From Nelumbo lutea (lineage: Eukaryota > Streptophyta > Magnoliopsida > Proteales > Nelumbonaceae): a stretch of DNA of 64,000 nucleotides. Where the stretch lies: contig JAKGHH010000001.1 in the NCBI GenBank assembly GCA_022828595.1, positions 208,754,348 through 208,818,347 on the forward strand, in the 5' to 3' direction. This document shows positions 36,501-45,808 of the stretch, piece by piece. Position 1 is the first letter of the stretch. Every line of letters begins with the position of its first letter. The notes under the pieces are model-generated. The model saw only the letters and a program-made list of their open reading frames with translations. It did no database searches and had not been told where the DNA came from. Made by a program: the position numbers and the translations under genes.

Positions 36501-37244
36501 GTAATCGGAATTGGATCCTTCGGCGAGGAGGCGCCTGCCAGTCCCGGAGACAAAGGGCAGGAAGAAACTTTGATAATGTGCGGTGGATGACGTTTTACTG
36601 TCACTCGTCAGCTTACATGGAAGCATATGGTGAGCTAAACTTTCGGAGATGCAGAATTTAGAAATTCTATCTTGAAAAACCGTCAGCAGAAGAGATATGA
36701 ACCCCAAAAGCATCAGTTCTGCAACCACACCAAACCCATGATTCGATAAAGCTAAAATTCCAGATTTTCCTCTGATGGGTATTTTGTTTGTCAAGTTCCT
36801 TTTAGTGGTCCATGCTTCGAGTCTTTACATCGGAGTTATCATTATATTGCAGAGAGAGACGAAGAGCTATTACCTTCTTTTACTTTCTGCAAGGCTTCAA
36901 AGAGAGGTTTCTGGTTCTTCTTCTTCAAGTACTGCAAAAGGAAAGGAAAAGGAGAGCAAATGAGCTTCAGGCTTGAAACTGAGCTGACACAAATGGGGTT
37001 GTGTTTGTTCGCATTTCAAGTCATTATTATCCCTTCCCCAGCAGAAATAACATTAAAAAGGACAGAAACCAGAGTCTCTGAGACAGAATCGAAATAGGGA
37101 AGCGCGAGAGCTTTGTTGGGGCTTTGCCTTTCCAGTGAAGTGAAGAATCCGCTCGACGGCAAGAGAAATGGCGACGATAATAGTACAAACACAAGCGACA
37201 ACCCACGTTGGCGTGAACTCCAACGTCGTCCCTCCTCCCGCCAT
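21564..37244 (-). CDS. MLO: MLO-family seven-transmembrane protein, complete 14-exon gene
   Basis: MLO proteins are plasma-membrane, calmodulin-binding proteins with seven membrane helices; some act as calcium channels and one clade is needed for powdery mildew entry. Exons from the 5' end: 37128-37244, 36874-36931, 36489-36718, 35358-35474, 35202-35262, 34929-35023, 33868-33942, 33671-33759, 33436-33485, 31002-31042, 22257-22466, 22105-22172, 21865-21925 and 21564-21788. They total 1497 bases, 498 residues, all in phase. Helices include residues about 13-35, 60-75, 146-169, 282-297, 299-317, 360-381 and 396-421. Family signatures are LEFTPTWVV, KNQKPLFEALQK, ELMLLGFISLLL, WKHWED, GWHTYFWIAFIPFI, AFEIAFFFWIW and CSYSTLPLYA. 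A calmodulin-binding helix lies near W445 (LVGWARNAKKKKG). The IQL-containing tail suggests the AtMLO1-type group. Introns are GT-AG except intron 1. Confidence 0.97.
22690..23035. mobile_element. Possible MITE in MLO intron 10
   Basis: The left side has AAGGTTGCATTTGGAAACG. The right side, read on the other strand, has TTTGCCTGTGTTTGGCAACA. The phrase pattern is that of many plant MITE ends, but the match is weak and no target duplication is clear. Confidence 0.3.
23040..24430 (-). mobile_element. L1-like LINE relic in MLO intron 10 (LINE-4)
   Basis: Reading the minus strand from right to left: FWEHVWVGSESLRTQF (about 24400), FSWDLSFRRGLDGFEMN (about 24230-24280), the zinc-binding region KKINTCELLQRKRPSWCLSPH with CSLC (about 23930-24010), WTIWEERNQRIF (about 23715-23750), and RNase H with NFDGSSEGNPSPFGIGG and RAEIIAVMEG (about 23340-23510). 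The frame changes several times. The last part (ADSFAKQ, about 23150-23170) ends near 23110. No clear poly-A or target duplication is seen, so both ends are approximate. It is transcribed in the same direction as MLO. Confidence 0.85.
24431..25455. other. MLO intron 10 filler
   Basis: It is noncoding. The first 160 bases may still be degraded LINE-4 sequence. The rest shows no recognisable structure. Confidence 0.45.
25474..26834 (+). mobile_element. Non-LTR retroelement insertion with perfect 18-bp target duplication
   Basis: The sequence ATAATTTAATAAAATACA stands on both sides (25456-25473 and 26835-26852) without mismatch. The right copy follows an A-rich tail, preceded by TTTTTAATAAAATTTTC. 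This is the signature of target-primed reverse transcription. No reverse transcriptase is present. The body has a Glu/Lys-rich open stretch (about 25519-25836), CGACCCAAACCGAC-type phrases (about 25920-26260) that look like a separate nested repeat, and a minisatellite. It may be an internally deleted LINE or a non-autonomous derivative. It lies in MLO intron 10, antisense to the gene. Confidence 0.85.
26273..26560 (+). repeat. Minisatellite of about 63-75 bp units
   Basis: About four units each carry AGCCAAGTCAAGAGGG-like, GGAGGACCAAG-like, GCAGAAGAGT-like and TTTTGAAATGTAG-like blocks. Unit starts are near 26273, 26340, 26403, 26472 and 26547. Units vary in length and base content. Confidence 0.75.
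27010..27273 (+). repeat. 151-bp tandem duplication, second copy split by LINE-3
   Basis: GCAACTCAAAAATCTTCCCT at 27011 recurs as GCAACTCAAAATTCTTCCCT at 27162, and the homology continues through GATGGGATTTGGTTTAAAGATGAG. The second copy stops at 27273, where LINE-3 begins. Its remaining part (GGCATTAAGAATCAC ... CTCTCTAGCAAA) is found at about 29230-29277, beyond the LINE. Confidence 0.8.
27274..29219 (-). mobile_element. L1-like LINE in MLO intron 10 (LINE-3)
   Basis: The 10-bp flanks TAAAGGGGGC (27264-27273 and 29220-29229) are identical, and the left one borders a T run (27274-27282), the complement of a poly-A tail. The element is 5'-truncated. It encodes on the minus strand LGGRITLIKSMLANLPVDFLST, LLGKWLWRLP and NNGWDAGVDP; then the zinc-binding domain with QKINTLDLLQRKRP and CSLCLGSGETITHLLISC (open frame 28161-29135); then RNase H with DGSSRGNPGPSGIGG and SLRAEVMALLQG (27460-27843). 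A TGG-to-TGA stop lies near 29163 and the frame breaks between the two open parts. It has the same orientation as MLO. Confidence 0.92.
29276..30531. other. MLO intron 10 filler with a SINE-like piece
   Basis: Mostly featureless. At about 29605-29675 there is TTGGTCTAATGGTAAAACC, which resembles a tRNA-type A box, with a poor B box (GAGCTTGAGTT) downstream. This is only suggestive of a SINE. Confidence 0.35.
30547..30934 (+). mobile_element. 5'-truncated LINE fragment with 15-bp target duplication (LINE-5)
   Basis: The flanks GCATGCATAAGGGGT (30532-30546) and GCATGCATAAAGGGGT (30935-30950) differ by one inserted base. The right flank follows a short A tail (TCTCAAAAAAATCA). The body encodes the C-terminal end of an L1 ORF2 zinc-binding region: CWGLWKEW, then EVGSGQGGP in a shifted frame, then NSWLSVMGLFRRIP. 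It inserted antisense to MLO in intron 10, only 52 bp from exon 10. Confidence 0.85.
31043..32404. other. MLO intron 9, distal part, with a possible decayed ORF
   Basis: No intact gene. The + strand between about 31200 and 32050 has short coding-like pieces (EAFVKILMECWGSIWVAMG near 31270-31320; SDDENENQLEG near 31826-31860). These recall the ORF1 region of plant LINEs, but stops interrupt them and the match is not decisive. Confidence 0.35.
32405..32608. mobile_element. MITE-like element with terminal hairpin
   Basis: The left end AGGTTCAAAGTATTGATATG (32408 on) is the inverse of the right end, which reads TGGTTCAAAGTATTGATACAC on the opposite strand. A second inner copy of the left end makes a tight hairpin at 32545-32604, with GGTTCAAAGTATTGGTACAC facing GTGTATCAATACTTTGAACC. 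No coding sequence. Located in MLO intron 9. Confidence 0.65.
32838..33280. mobile_element. Decayed repeat of the AACCGGTTGACC-rich family
   Basis: It contains phrases such as TGGTTGAACTGGCTGACC, ACCTGGCCAGTTGAATTG and CCATTTGACCCAGACTATTG, and ends near CTTTTTAAAACAC. The same vocabulary occurs at about 40870-42870, 47290-47400, 53570-53836, 62516-62690 and 63475-63763. Ends are not fixed. Confidence 0.45.
35475..36488 (-). other. MLO intron 3
   Basis: It is bounded by the donor GTAAAAC after exon 3 and the acceptor TTTTCAG before exon 4. Apart from a C run (about 36330-36341) nothing stands out. Confidence 0.7.
37122..37127 (-). other. GC-type 5' splice donor of MLO intron 1
   Basis: Exon 1 must end with the lysine codon of HFTGK, because exon 2 begins in phase with YLKKKNQKP after TTTTGCAG. 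At that point the minus strand reads GGAAAG then GCAAAG, so the donor is GC, not GT. No nearby GT gives an in-frame joint without adding non-conserved residues. GC-AG introns are a known minority class. Confidence 0.75.
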
Positions 37245-37384
37245 GATTTCTTCCTCTCTCTCTTTCCTTCACTTTGTGAGATTGTTCCCTCTGATTCCAA
37301 TCTATCTAATATATTATACTATATATATAATGGGCATTCAATTGCTTCTGCAGAAGGCAGAAGTATTGCTTGAGCGGTTGAGAC

Positions 37385-37392
37385 TTTATATA
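37385..37392 (-). promoter_or_regulatory. Possible TATA box of MLO
   Basis: The minus strand reads TATATAAAG about 140 bases upstream of the MLO start codon. A CT dinucleotide tract on the same strand (about 37530-37549) lies further upstream; such tracts are common near plant promoters. Both placements are inferred from position only. Confidence 0.4.
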
Positions 37393-37449
37393 TTAGATAA
37401 AAAAAAAGAAGGAAAATGTGCTGGTTACTGGGGTGGGTACGTTTGAAAC

Positions 37450-38681
37450 TGAAGAATTTGGAGACTTGAGAGATTGATTAGTAGATAAATATAACGGGAG
37501 GACTACTGAAGGAGCAGACGCGCAGACTGAGAGAGAGAGAGAGAGAGGATTTTAAGCCTTGATTGGAGGTGGTGTTTGGAATAGCTCCGTTGTGTTTCTT
37601 TGTTTACTTGAAATAAGTAAAAAAAAAAAATCCAGTTAGGCGTTTTCTTGGCTTTAGCTCATGCAAGTCCTGTTTGGCTGGACAAATTAAAGAACAAGTG
37701 TTTTGTACTACCATTTATAGAAGAATTCTATAAAATTAGAAATAGAGGGCATTGGGGAAGCTTCAAAAAAGTTGTCTCCCCCAGTTGCTGGGGGGGCGTT
37801 TCCACTTCATTTCCCATGCATTGTTTATTGGCGCCAGTGGCATGCATGTATTTGAAACAATAAATAGATTGTGTATGTATTGAACCATAGGAGTGAGCAA
37901 AAAGGGGTAGGTTCTACCCATAATGGAATGGAACCGATTTCAAAATGGTTTTAGGGTTTAAGGGTTTATCTTATCCAAATCGATCCAAAGAATCAATCTT
38001 GGTTGAACTAATCTTGAAACTGAATTTGTCCTGAAAAAAAAATTCTAAAATAGTTTAAGGATGTAAAGATGTGAATACAAGTACTTATTATTACAAAAAG
38101 ATTGTGATCTTACCTAACCATTAATTAAGTCAACTAAGTGATTTTACAAATTTAAAATTATGATGATAAGTTAATTTTATTATTATTGAAAATCAATTTT
38201 ATATTGAATAAGTTCCATTTTTCTCTCTTTTTCTTTTTTTTTTTTTTGGGGGAGGGGGGGTAAAGAAAGAATAGGTTGTATGGGTAGATCCTAAAACAGA
38301 CTGCCAAGGCTAAAATCAACATTGGAATTGACCACTTCAAGGTAGGCTCCAGTTCTGCATTAGAACTGAATCGACCCAATTCATGCTCTATGATAATTTT
38401 TCATTACGAAAAAGGCACAACCAGTCTTTGACTTTGGAATAGAGACATGGGATCAAATCCTCTTGCCACCAGGGGTTGAGGAGTTATGGATTTACCCACC
38501 TTTGTAGCAAAAATAAAAAACAAAGGCTATGCCAATCCACTTGGGATCTATTACTTGCATCATTGTCATGAGTGAACATGCTAGTGGTTTGTACACATGG
38601 AGCCCACATGTCAAGGAAAGGAAACTTGGTGTACTGAATTTTGATAGGTTATGTAGATCTAGACTCATGACAAACAAACAC
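37450..38681. other. MLO upstream region
   Basis: No coding sequence. About 37900-38400 is AT-rich and contains CCGATTTCAAAATGG-like phrases and a poly-T/poly-G run near 38229-38260. GGGATCAAATCC near 38450 looks like an isolated Pol III B box. No gene is seen. Confidence 0.5.
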
Positions 38682-38684
38682 TAA

Positions 38685-39508
38685 GGCTCCATTTGGTTTG
38701 TGGGAAGATTTGGGTGGGATGAAAAAGTATAAAAATTTAATTTTACATTGTTTGGTTTTATTGGGATGGGATGGGAAAGTGTAAAAGGGACCGAAGGACC
38801 AAAGTATTGGAGCTCAATCTATTGTTCATTCTCCTCGCCGTTCGAACCAGAGGAGCGGCGGCGGCGACGACCTCTCTCCTCTCCGATCTCTCATTCTCTC
38901 TCCCTCCATTCTTTCTTTGCTATTTCTCCTCCCTCATCCGACTTCCTGCCACATTCGTCGTCCCTATTTTTTCTTCCCTTTTCACTGCTATTGCAACTCT
39001 TAGCAGTGGCAACCTTATTCCTTCGATTACTAGTAGGGGCAACTTAGCTACCACATTCTTTATTTCCTGATCGTTGCCGCTGCAACTCTTCGCAACGGCG
39101 GCCTACGAAACCAGCAAAACCAGTGCCCTACAAAACCAGCAAAGCTCGAAGTAGCAGCGGCCTGCGAAATCAGCGAAACCAACATCGATAGAGGACGAGG
39201 CATGCAGGAGGGAGGAGGAAGACGAAGAAGAATACCAAGTTCCAGTTGATAGAGGACAACGCATGCGGGAGGGAGGAGGAAGACGAAAAAGAATACCGAG
39301 TTCCAGTCGAATGGACGAAGCATGTGGGAGGGAGGAGGAAGACGAAGAAGAATACCAAGTTCCAGTTGAATTGTTTTAGTGCGACCCCAAATCCACGATT
39401 TTGGGATCTCATTCCATCCATCTCTTTCCCTCAAAACAAATATGAGAAAAGGGAACACTTTTGAAATATTCCCTTTTTCTCATCCCATCCCATAAGCCAA
39501 ATGGAGCC
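38685..39508. mobile_element. Tourist/Harbinger-like non-autonomous element with TAA duplication
   Basis: The left end GGCTCCATTTGGTTTGTGGG matches the inverted right end GGCTCCATTTGGCTTATGGG. TAA stands on both sides (38682-38684 and 39509-39511), the 3-bp duplication typical of PIF/Harbinger elements. The 824-bp interior is GC-richer than its surroundings, contains a minisatellite and has no transposase. It sits about 1.4 kb upstream of the MLO start codon. Confidence 0.8.
39188..39370 (+). repeat. Minisatellite, three units of about 60 bp
   Basis: Three tandem units carry GGAGGGAGGAGGAAGACGAA and AGAATACC(A/G)AGTTCCAG. They lie inside the Harbinger-like element and create long but meaningless open frames on both strands. 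Confidence 0.8.
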
Positions 39509-39511
39509 TAA

Positions 39512-40850
39512 GAGAGTGTTTGCAATGTGATTTTCCCCATTTGTTTCAAACCAAGGGGCCAAAGAAAATAAAATTTGCAATATATTAATGGATTATTTTT
39601 TTATTATGAGAAAAAATAAGTTGATCTTGTTTAAAAAAAACAATTCATATTTTTGAAACCATCAAAATAATAACTTCTAAAAGAAGAACAAATTTTTTAT
39701 TGTAGATATTATATGATGTATAAACATTATAAGATGAAAACAATTTGGCTAGAGAGGGGGGATGGTCCTTCCCTCAAAATGGGGGAAAGTTATCGCACCA
39801 ATAATGGGAATCATATTCCAATTTCACCTAACCAAACTGTTGGAATAGGAATGAACCATTCTGATTTTGATTCCAAACCCCTGTTCCTATGAACCAAAGG
39901 CCCCTTATGTGCATGTAAAAAAAAGACAGAATGTTATGACATGGATTTAGCACAGGTTTGCTTCAACCCTAACCTGATCATCCAATTTCCCCACCTTGAA
40001 CCTGATCCAACTTGACTGGATAATATGTAATTTTCTGAATCACCATGACCCTATAGGCTCAACTCGATATCCACCTGACCTAGCCGACAACATTTCAATT
40101 ATATTTTTTACAATACATTTTGTAAACTTAGAAGCCATTAACTTAAGTTGGAATTTGGTTTATAGATTTTAAGGCGTTACTTTCTCCTCCATTAGTGAAA
40201 GAAGAAAACTAAAAAAAAATATGTATCATGACCCAATGGGGTGGGTAAGCCAAAACCTAAATCCAATTCAGGCCAAAAAAATCAAAACCCTATCCCAACC
40301 ATACACCTGAATAAGCCTGACCCGATTGGATCGGGTCAAGTGGGATTTATCGTTAAACCCAACCCATCAAAAACTCTATCCTCTGTATTTTCTGGAAAAA
40401 AAAAAAAAATACGTAACTCTAATGGTAGGACGGTAGCAGCAGCAGCCAGTTCATGTGCACCAACAGAGAACATCAAAGTGGGCCACCGGCCCGGAGAGGT
40501 CTCAGCTGTGAGGCCGGGATTAGCGGCGCAGGACAGTTCGAGAGAAACAAAAGAAAGCACTGTTTGTTGTAGGGTACATTACTACATTTAACCACTGTTT
40601 GTACTTTCTAGGGATAAAAATATTTCCATATACAGGGGCATTTTTGTCTTTTCAAAGATGTATTGTTTATAAAAGAAAAAGCAGCCCAACATAAAAAATT
40701 TGTGCCAGCTTGGAATTGATGCCAATTCCGGGATGGGCATGACTGCATAGGTAGAGGTATTTGACATTTTAAAATTTTTTAGACTTGCAGTGGAATTTAG
40801 AATTTGTGCAGTAATTTACATCATATTTTTTGGATTAAAAAATCTATTAG
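39512..40850. other. Intergenic, no recognised feature
   Basis: It contains MITE-like phrases (CCAAAGGCCCCTTA near 39895-39908; GGGTTTAACGA-type and GATTGGATCGGGTC near 40322-40360) without pairable ends. A moderately GC-rich patch at 40420-40560 has an open frame but no recognisable protein. Confidence 0.45.
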
Positions 40851-41129
40851 CGAAGGGGCCCTGTTTCGCAGGGGCTGGAATGGAATCGTTGACCTCGTCT
40901 TTGGCCAAAAATTGTTGAATTTGTCAAAGACCTATTGATCTAAGCAATCGAATTATTAATCCGTTGATCTATTCAATGGTTTTTGGCTATTTTTTTATTT
41001 TTTAATCGGCCATCTAGGCAATCGGTTCTGTTTTATCCTAATCTCGGTCCGTAGCCAAAAATCGTTGAATCGGTCAACAACTCATTGACTCGAGCGGTTG
41101 AACTATTGACCCTATCGCCTCGGCTCCGA
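40851..41129. repeat. AACCGGTTGACC-family repeat, left part
   Basis: It contains CCAAAAATTGTTGAATTTGT, AATCGGTCAACAACTCATTG and TTATTTTTTAATCGGCCATC. These match the repeat that resumes at about 41945. A Ty3/gypsy fragment lies between the two parts. Confidence 0.55.
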
Positions 41130-41960
41130 AGATTAGGTTGAATGGGGTTTCTCTAGTAGTCGTGCATGGTAGCTCTTCAAAACTTCAACCCACTTGCCCT
41201 TTGCTTTGTTGAGTCTAGTCTTTAGGCCGTGGTTGGTCATCTCGGTTTATCCATTGCTTTATGGTTGGTGGATGGCTATATTTTGGTGATCAATCTTTAG
41301 TTTTTCCTAGAAGGCCTCAAATTTCCGATCAATGAACTGGAAACCATTATCGGTGATGAGAACCCGAGGGATGCCAAAACGGCAGATGATGTTTCTTCAT
41401 AAGAACCCTTGGGCGTTCTGTGCAGTGATGCGTGCTAGGGGCTCGACTTCTACCCATTTCATGAAGTAATCTACCACGACGAATATGAACTTCTTCTGCC
41501 TGACCGCAGTGGAGAATGCTCCAAGAATGTCCATCCCTCATTAGGCGAAAAGGCCACGGACTAGGGATGGGCATAAGAGGAGCTGCTAGCTGGTGATGGA
41601 GATTTGAGTGCCAATGACATTGGTCACATTTCTAGACGAGTTGAGTTTCATCTCGCTTCATGGTGGGACAGAAGTAGCCTTGTCGAAGTGCTTTGTATGC
41701 TAGGGTACGAGCGTCAGGGTGATTTCCACATATACACTCGTGTATCACCTTGAGGGCGTAGTCGGCCTCTATTGGGAGACACCTCAGGTAGGGGAGAGTG
41801 TGTGACCGACAGTAGAGCTGGCCTTGGATGAGGCAATTCCGAGCTGACTTGTGGGCAAGCCTCTTTGCTTTGATTCGGTCGATCGGGAGAGTATCGTCTT
41901 GTTGGTATTGTATTATGGGTTCCATCAATGGTTTTTTGTCATTTTTTATTTTATTTTTAT
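41130..41960 (-). pseudogene. Ty3/gypsy integrase fragment
   Basis: On the minus strand the order is the zinc-binding region (DDTLPIDRIKAKRL; YLRCLPIEADYALKVIHE with CGNHPDARTLAYKALRQGY; open part 41632-41982), then an integrase core: MDILGAFSTAVRQKKF, VDYFMKWVEVEPLARITA, NIICRFGIPRVLITDNGFQF. The first two catalytic aspartates can be read. Around the third acidic residue the sequence is damaged, and several stops are present. No LTR or reverse transcriptase is nearby. It is a short relic set between two parts of another repeat family. Confidence 0.85.
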
Positions 41961-42870
41961 TTTTATGATCAGAACATGCCATCCATTTGAATTGAACAAT
42001 TGAACTGTTGACCTAAAAACCGATGGCCAGAACGGTTCCATTTCCAAGTTGTATAAGTCACACGCTCGAATGACATAACACGACCTCACACACTCAAAAT
42101 TTTGCATGTAATTTTTGTTGTCAAAATGGGTCATCCTTTTTTTTTTTTTAATTGGAAACTGTCCAAGTAACCAGTTTCATTTTACCTCAATCCTAGTCCC
42201 TAGCCAAAAACCATTGAATCAGTCAACAACCCACTGATCGTCAAACCGTCAACCCATTGACCCGTTCAATGGTTTTTGGCTGCTTTTTTTTTTGTCAGAA
42301 TGGGTTGTCCGTTTGAACCGGACGGTCGAATCGTCGACCTGAAAACTAGTGGCCAGAATGGTTCCATTTTTGGGTCGTATGAGTCACATGCTCGAATGAC
42401 ATAACATGTATGATACTACTCAATAGACCTCACACACTAAATTTTTTGCCTGTAATTTTTGTTGTTAGAACGAACTGTCCATTCAAACTGGACGATCGAA
42501 CCACTGACTCGAAAATCGGTGGCCAAAATGGTTCCGCAAATTTTTGCTTATAGTTTTTTGTTGTCAGAACGGGTCGTTCGTTCGAACCGAATGGCCGAAC
42601 TGTTGATCAAAAAATCGGTGGCCAAAATAGTTTCATTTTCGGGTCATATGAATCACACACTCAAATGACTTAACATGTATGATACTACTTAATGGACCAC
42701 ACAAACTCAATTTTTTACTTATAATTTTTGTTGTCATAATGGACTGTCCATTTGAACCGGGTGATCGAACCATCAACCCAAAAACCGATGGCCAGAATGG
42801 TTCCGTAATTTTTTGCTTGTAATTTTTATTGTAAGAACGGGCCATCCGTTCGAACTAAATGGTCGAAGAG
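41945..42870. repeat. Tandem-like array of the AACCGGTTGACC repeat family
   Basis: The phrase set GGCCAGAATGGTTCC, CGAATGACATAACATGTATG, TAATTTTTGTTGTCA and AACGGG(T/C)C(G/A)TCCGTTCGAAC recurs at irregular spacing at least four times. Copies start near 42000, 42340, 42510, 42620 and 42780. This looks like nested or serial insertion of one small element family. Confidence 0.7.
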
Positions 42871-42879
42871 TCGGTTGTC

Positions 42880-43740
42880 AGAATATTATTAACAACATTT
42901 ATCAATAATAGCAAGTAATTTTACTATTCAATTAAATAATCATTAATGATAGTTTTAATAATAACATTTAGTTATTTTTAATATAACAATAATTATTAAA
43001 TTTATGAATATGATTTATTAACAATATTCATTAAATTAATAATTACCAAAATTAATAGTATTTATTAGTAATAGTCAGTAATTATAATATTTTATTAAAC
43101 AATCAATAACAATACTTTTAATAATTTTTTTATTATTTTGAATATAACAATAAATACTATATTTATTAATAACAGTATTTATAATTTTAATTTAAAGTAA
43201 AATTTAAGTAAGTATCTATTTATTAACAATATTTATAATAACAGTAATTATTAATTATAATCACTAATTATATATTTATTAAATTACTGTAATAATCAGT
43301 AATTATTAAAATTGGGTTACTAAATTAATTAACAGTATTTTTTAGTAACAATATTTATAATTTTATTTAAAGTAAAATTAAAGTAAATGTCTAGTTATTA
43401 ACAATATTTATAATAACAGTAATTATTAATTATAATCACTAATTATATATTTATTAAATTACTGTGATAATTAGTAATTATTATTACAGTATAATTACAG
43501 TAATTAATTAGTAATTATTGTTATTAATTATTAATGTAATTACACTATTAATTAGTAACATAATCACTAATTATTATTACAGTAATTATATAATTACACT
43601 ATTAATTACTGTAATTAATTAGTAATTATTGCTATTAATTAATAATTAATGTTATTAGTTAGTAAATAATTAGTAATTATTGCTATTAATTTATAATTAA
43701 CTAATAATTAATTATTGTAATTAATTATTAAAAATGGGTG
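42880..43740. repeat. AT-rich TAATTATTA low-complexity block with a 175-bp duplication
   Basis: The block is built almost only from TAATTATTA, TAGTAATTA and ATAATAACAG words. A longer unit beginning AGTAAAATTTAAGTAAG at 43196 recurs from 43371 (AGTAAAATTAAAGTAAA) and stays alike through ATTATATATTTATTAAATTA. There are no G+C-rich islands and no gene. Confidence 0.8.
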
Positions 43741-45279
43741 ATCGCACGTGCAATCTACTCACACGAATAGATTCCATTTCCTAAGTGCAGAGAGCACCCA
43801 TATCCTTTTTTTTAATATTCGATAAACTATTAATAATTTTTCTTACCCTTTTTTCCCCCAAAATATTAATTGTGGGATTTAATTCTACATTAACTTTTAA
43901 ATAAAGCAGCTAAAATACCAACGACCCAGCCTTGCATGACAACTTAGGAAGTCACCGTCTCATCAACGGGCGCATCATATTCCTCCCGGCCCAGTTACCC
44001 AAAATTCCTGGGCCCCACTTGAGGTTAAGACGGAAAAAAAAAAAAAAAAAACAACGGGAAGTGACCTTTTGATGGAACATCCGTTTTGTCCGTTTGCTAT
44101 GTCTAATGACAGAAACACCCTTCAGTGGGCTCCACCCTTAAAAGGTATAGTCTGTGGGCTCTGCCTTTCATTGTTATCCATTTCTTTAAATCCAACCAAA
44201 ATAAACATCGATTTTCACATGGTTTGTTAGTTGTTTATTTTGGCGACAATGGGTGTGGTGGGCCGGGCCAGGAAGGAAAACAGAGATTGAGCGCGTTGGA
44301 GTTCACGAGCTTTCGTCGCCTGTCATCTTCCTAGATTGTGCTGTTTTCCTCAATGTAATTAACTAATGCTAAATTATCCAAAACCTTCATAGTTTCTAAT
44401 TTAAAAATATTAAATTCAAATTCGGCTCATTTCAAAAATCCATATGTCTTGAGTTTGGCTAACCACCAAAACTTCACCAGCCAAGTCTACCCAAATTCAT
44501 GATATTTCTTATTATATATATAAATTTATATATAATTAAAAATCAAATATATATAAATTATATATATATGACAAAAATATAATTTGAATTATCATTTTTT
44601 TTTCATTCAAATCCCTCTTATTAACTCTTATAATTAAGACATTAACTCCCGTTAATATTTGTTGAAGCCTATTCTTGGGCTCAAGAATAGGTTTGTGAAT
44701 TTCATGACCCAAGCTTCATACTTGGATTCAAATTAAGTTCAAAGCTCGAATTGTACCAAGTTAAATCGAGCTTTTTGCGAGCTAAACTTGAATAGTTCAT
44801 CAATAACTTGTTTTGGATCCATTCCTAATTTTAAGGGCCAATTAGGGCTCAGTTAATAAGGTCTTTTATTAGTTGCATGGAGATTTGGGATTGAATCCCA
44901 TCTACACCACGATTAGGCCACCCTCTTTGTGTAGTCTCATAGAATTGGGGAAGAAAAAAAAAAAAAGGAAGGCCTTATCAAAAGTGGTAACTAATGAACC
45001 AGTATCATAAAAGTAGTAATCAATCAAGTGGTATTCATCAAAATTCATGGGTGAATTTTGATTGGTCAAAGCTCTTTGATCTTTGGGTATCACTTAACTC
45101 GACTCACTACTTTGAATGGGTGCAACAAGGTAATTCATGTGAATCCACCATCTTTTAATTAAATTAGTTAATTGTATGAAGGGGAGACAAGCTTATTACT
45201 TTGCGAAGTCAGGTCACATCCTTCTAATTTTATTAATAAAGCAGAGTTGAACAATTAAAACTTGACCAGATTTTACTTA
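43741..45279. other. Intergenic, no gene recognised
   Basis: It includes an A run (44035-44051), a TA-rich patch (44510-44570) and a SINE-like head at about 44846-44905 with GATTGAATCCC as a possible B box. None is strong. Confidence 0.45.
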
Positions 45280-45447
45280 GTCTATGTTTGGTTTGAAGGA
45301 AAAAGTAGAGAAACTCTACTATGATAATTATTATTCATAATTCTATGGTGGAATGATCATAATTATTAATTCAACCTTAAAATGAAACTTTAAGGAATTC
45401 CTCAACTTTCTATTTCAATTTCATTTTCCATCAAACTAAACACAGGC
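45280..45447. mobile_element. Short Tourist-like MITE
   Basis: The left end GTCTATGTTTGGTTTGA corresponds to the inverted right end GCCTGTGTTTAGTTTGA. The flanks are TTA on the left and TAA on the right, so the 3-bp duplication is not identical. It is 168 bp and noncoding. Confidence 0.55.
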
Positions 45448-45808
45448 TAAAGGATAGCCAAAGAAAATAAATTTTGTACATATGGGAACATTAGATTGCG
45501 AAAAGTGCATATTTACCTTATAATAATTTGGAAAAAAACATTGAGTTAATTGCTCAAGTCAACAATCGAAAACCTACAAGGACAATACAAGGAACAAACT
45601 TATCCTTGTCATCATAGGGAGAGGGACCATTCTTTTGAAGTAAGTTTGGCTTAGCTACTTTCACTTCTCACGGTATATGTTAAATCCACCTCATCCAACA
45701 TTCAAATTTTTTAACATACACAAGGAGATATGGCCTTGTCATTCACGTAAAAAACTCATTTTTCAATTTTTTTTATAACAAATAAAGAATAATTCGATTG
45801 TTGTTTTG
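45448..45808. other. Intergenic, no recognised feature
   Basis: AT-rich sequence without coding or repeat structure that I can identify. Confidence 0.5.

Noticed and set aside
38748..39464. Several open frames of 70-130 residues on both strands
   Set aside because: They arise from the GC-richer interior and minisatellite of a Harbinger-like element; repeated peptides reflect the tandem DNA units.
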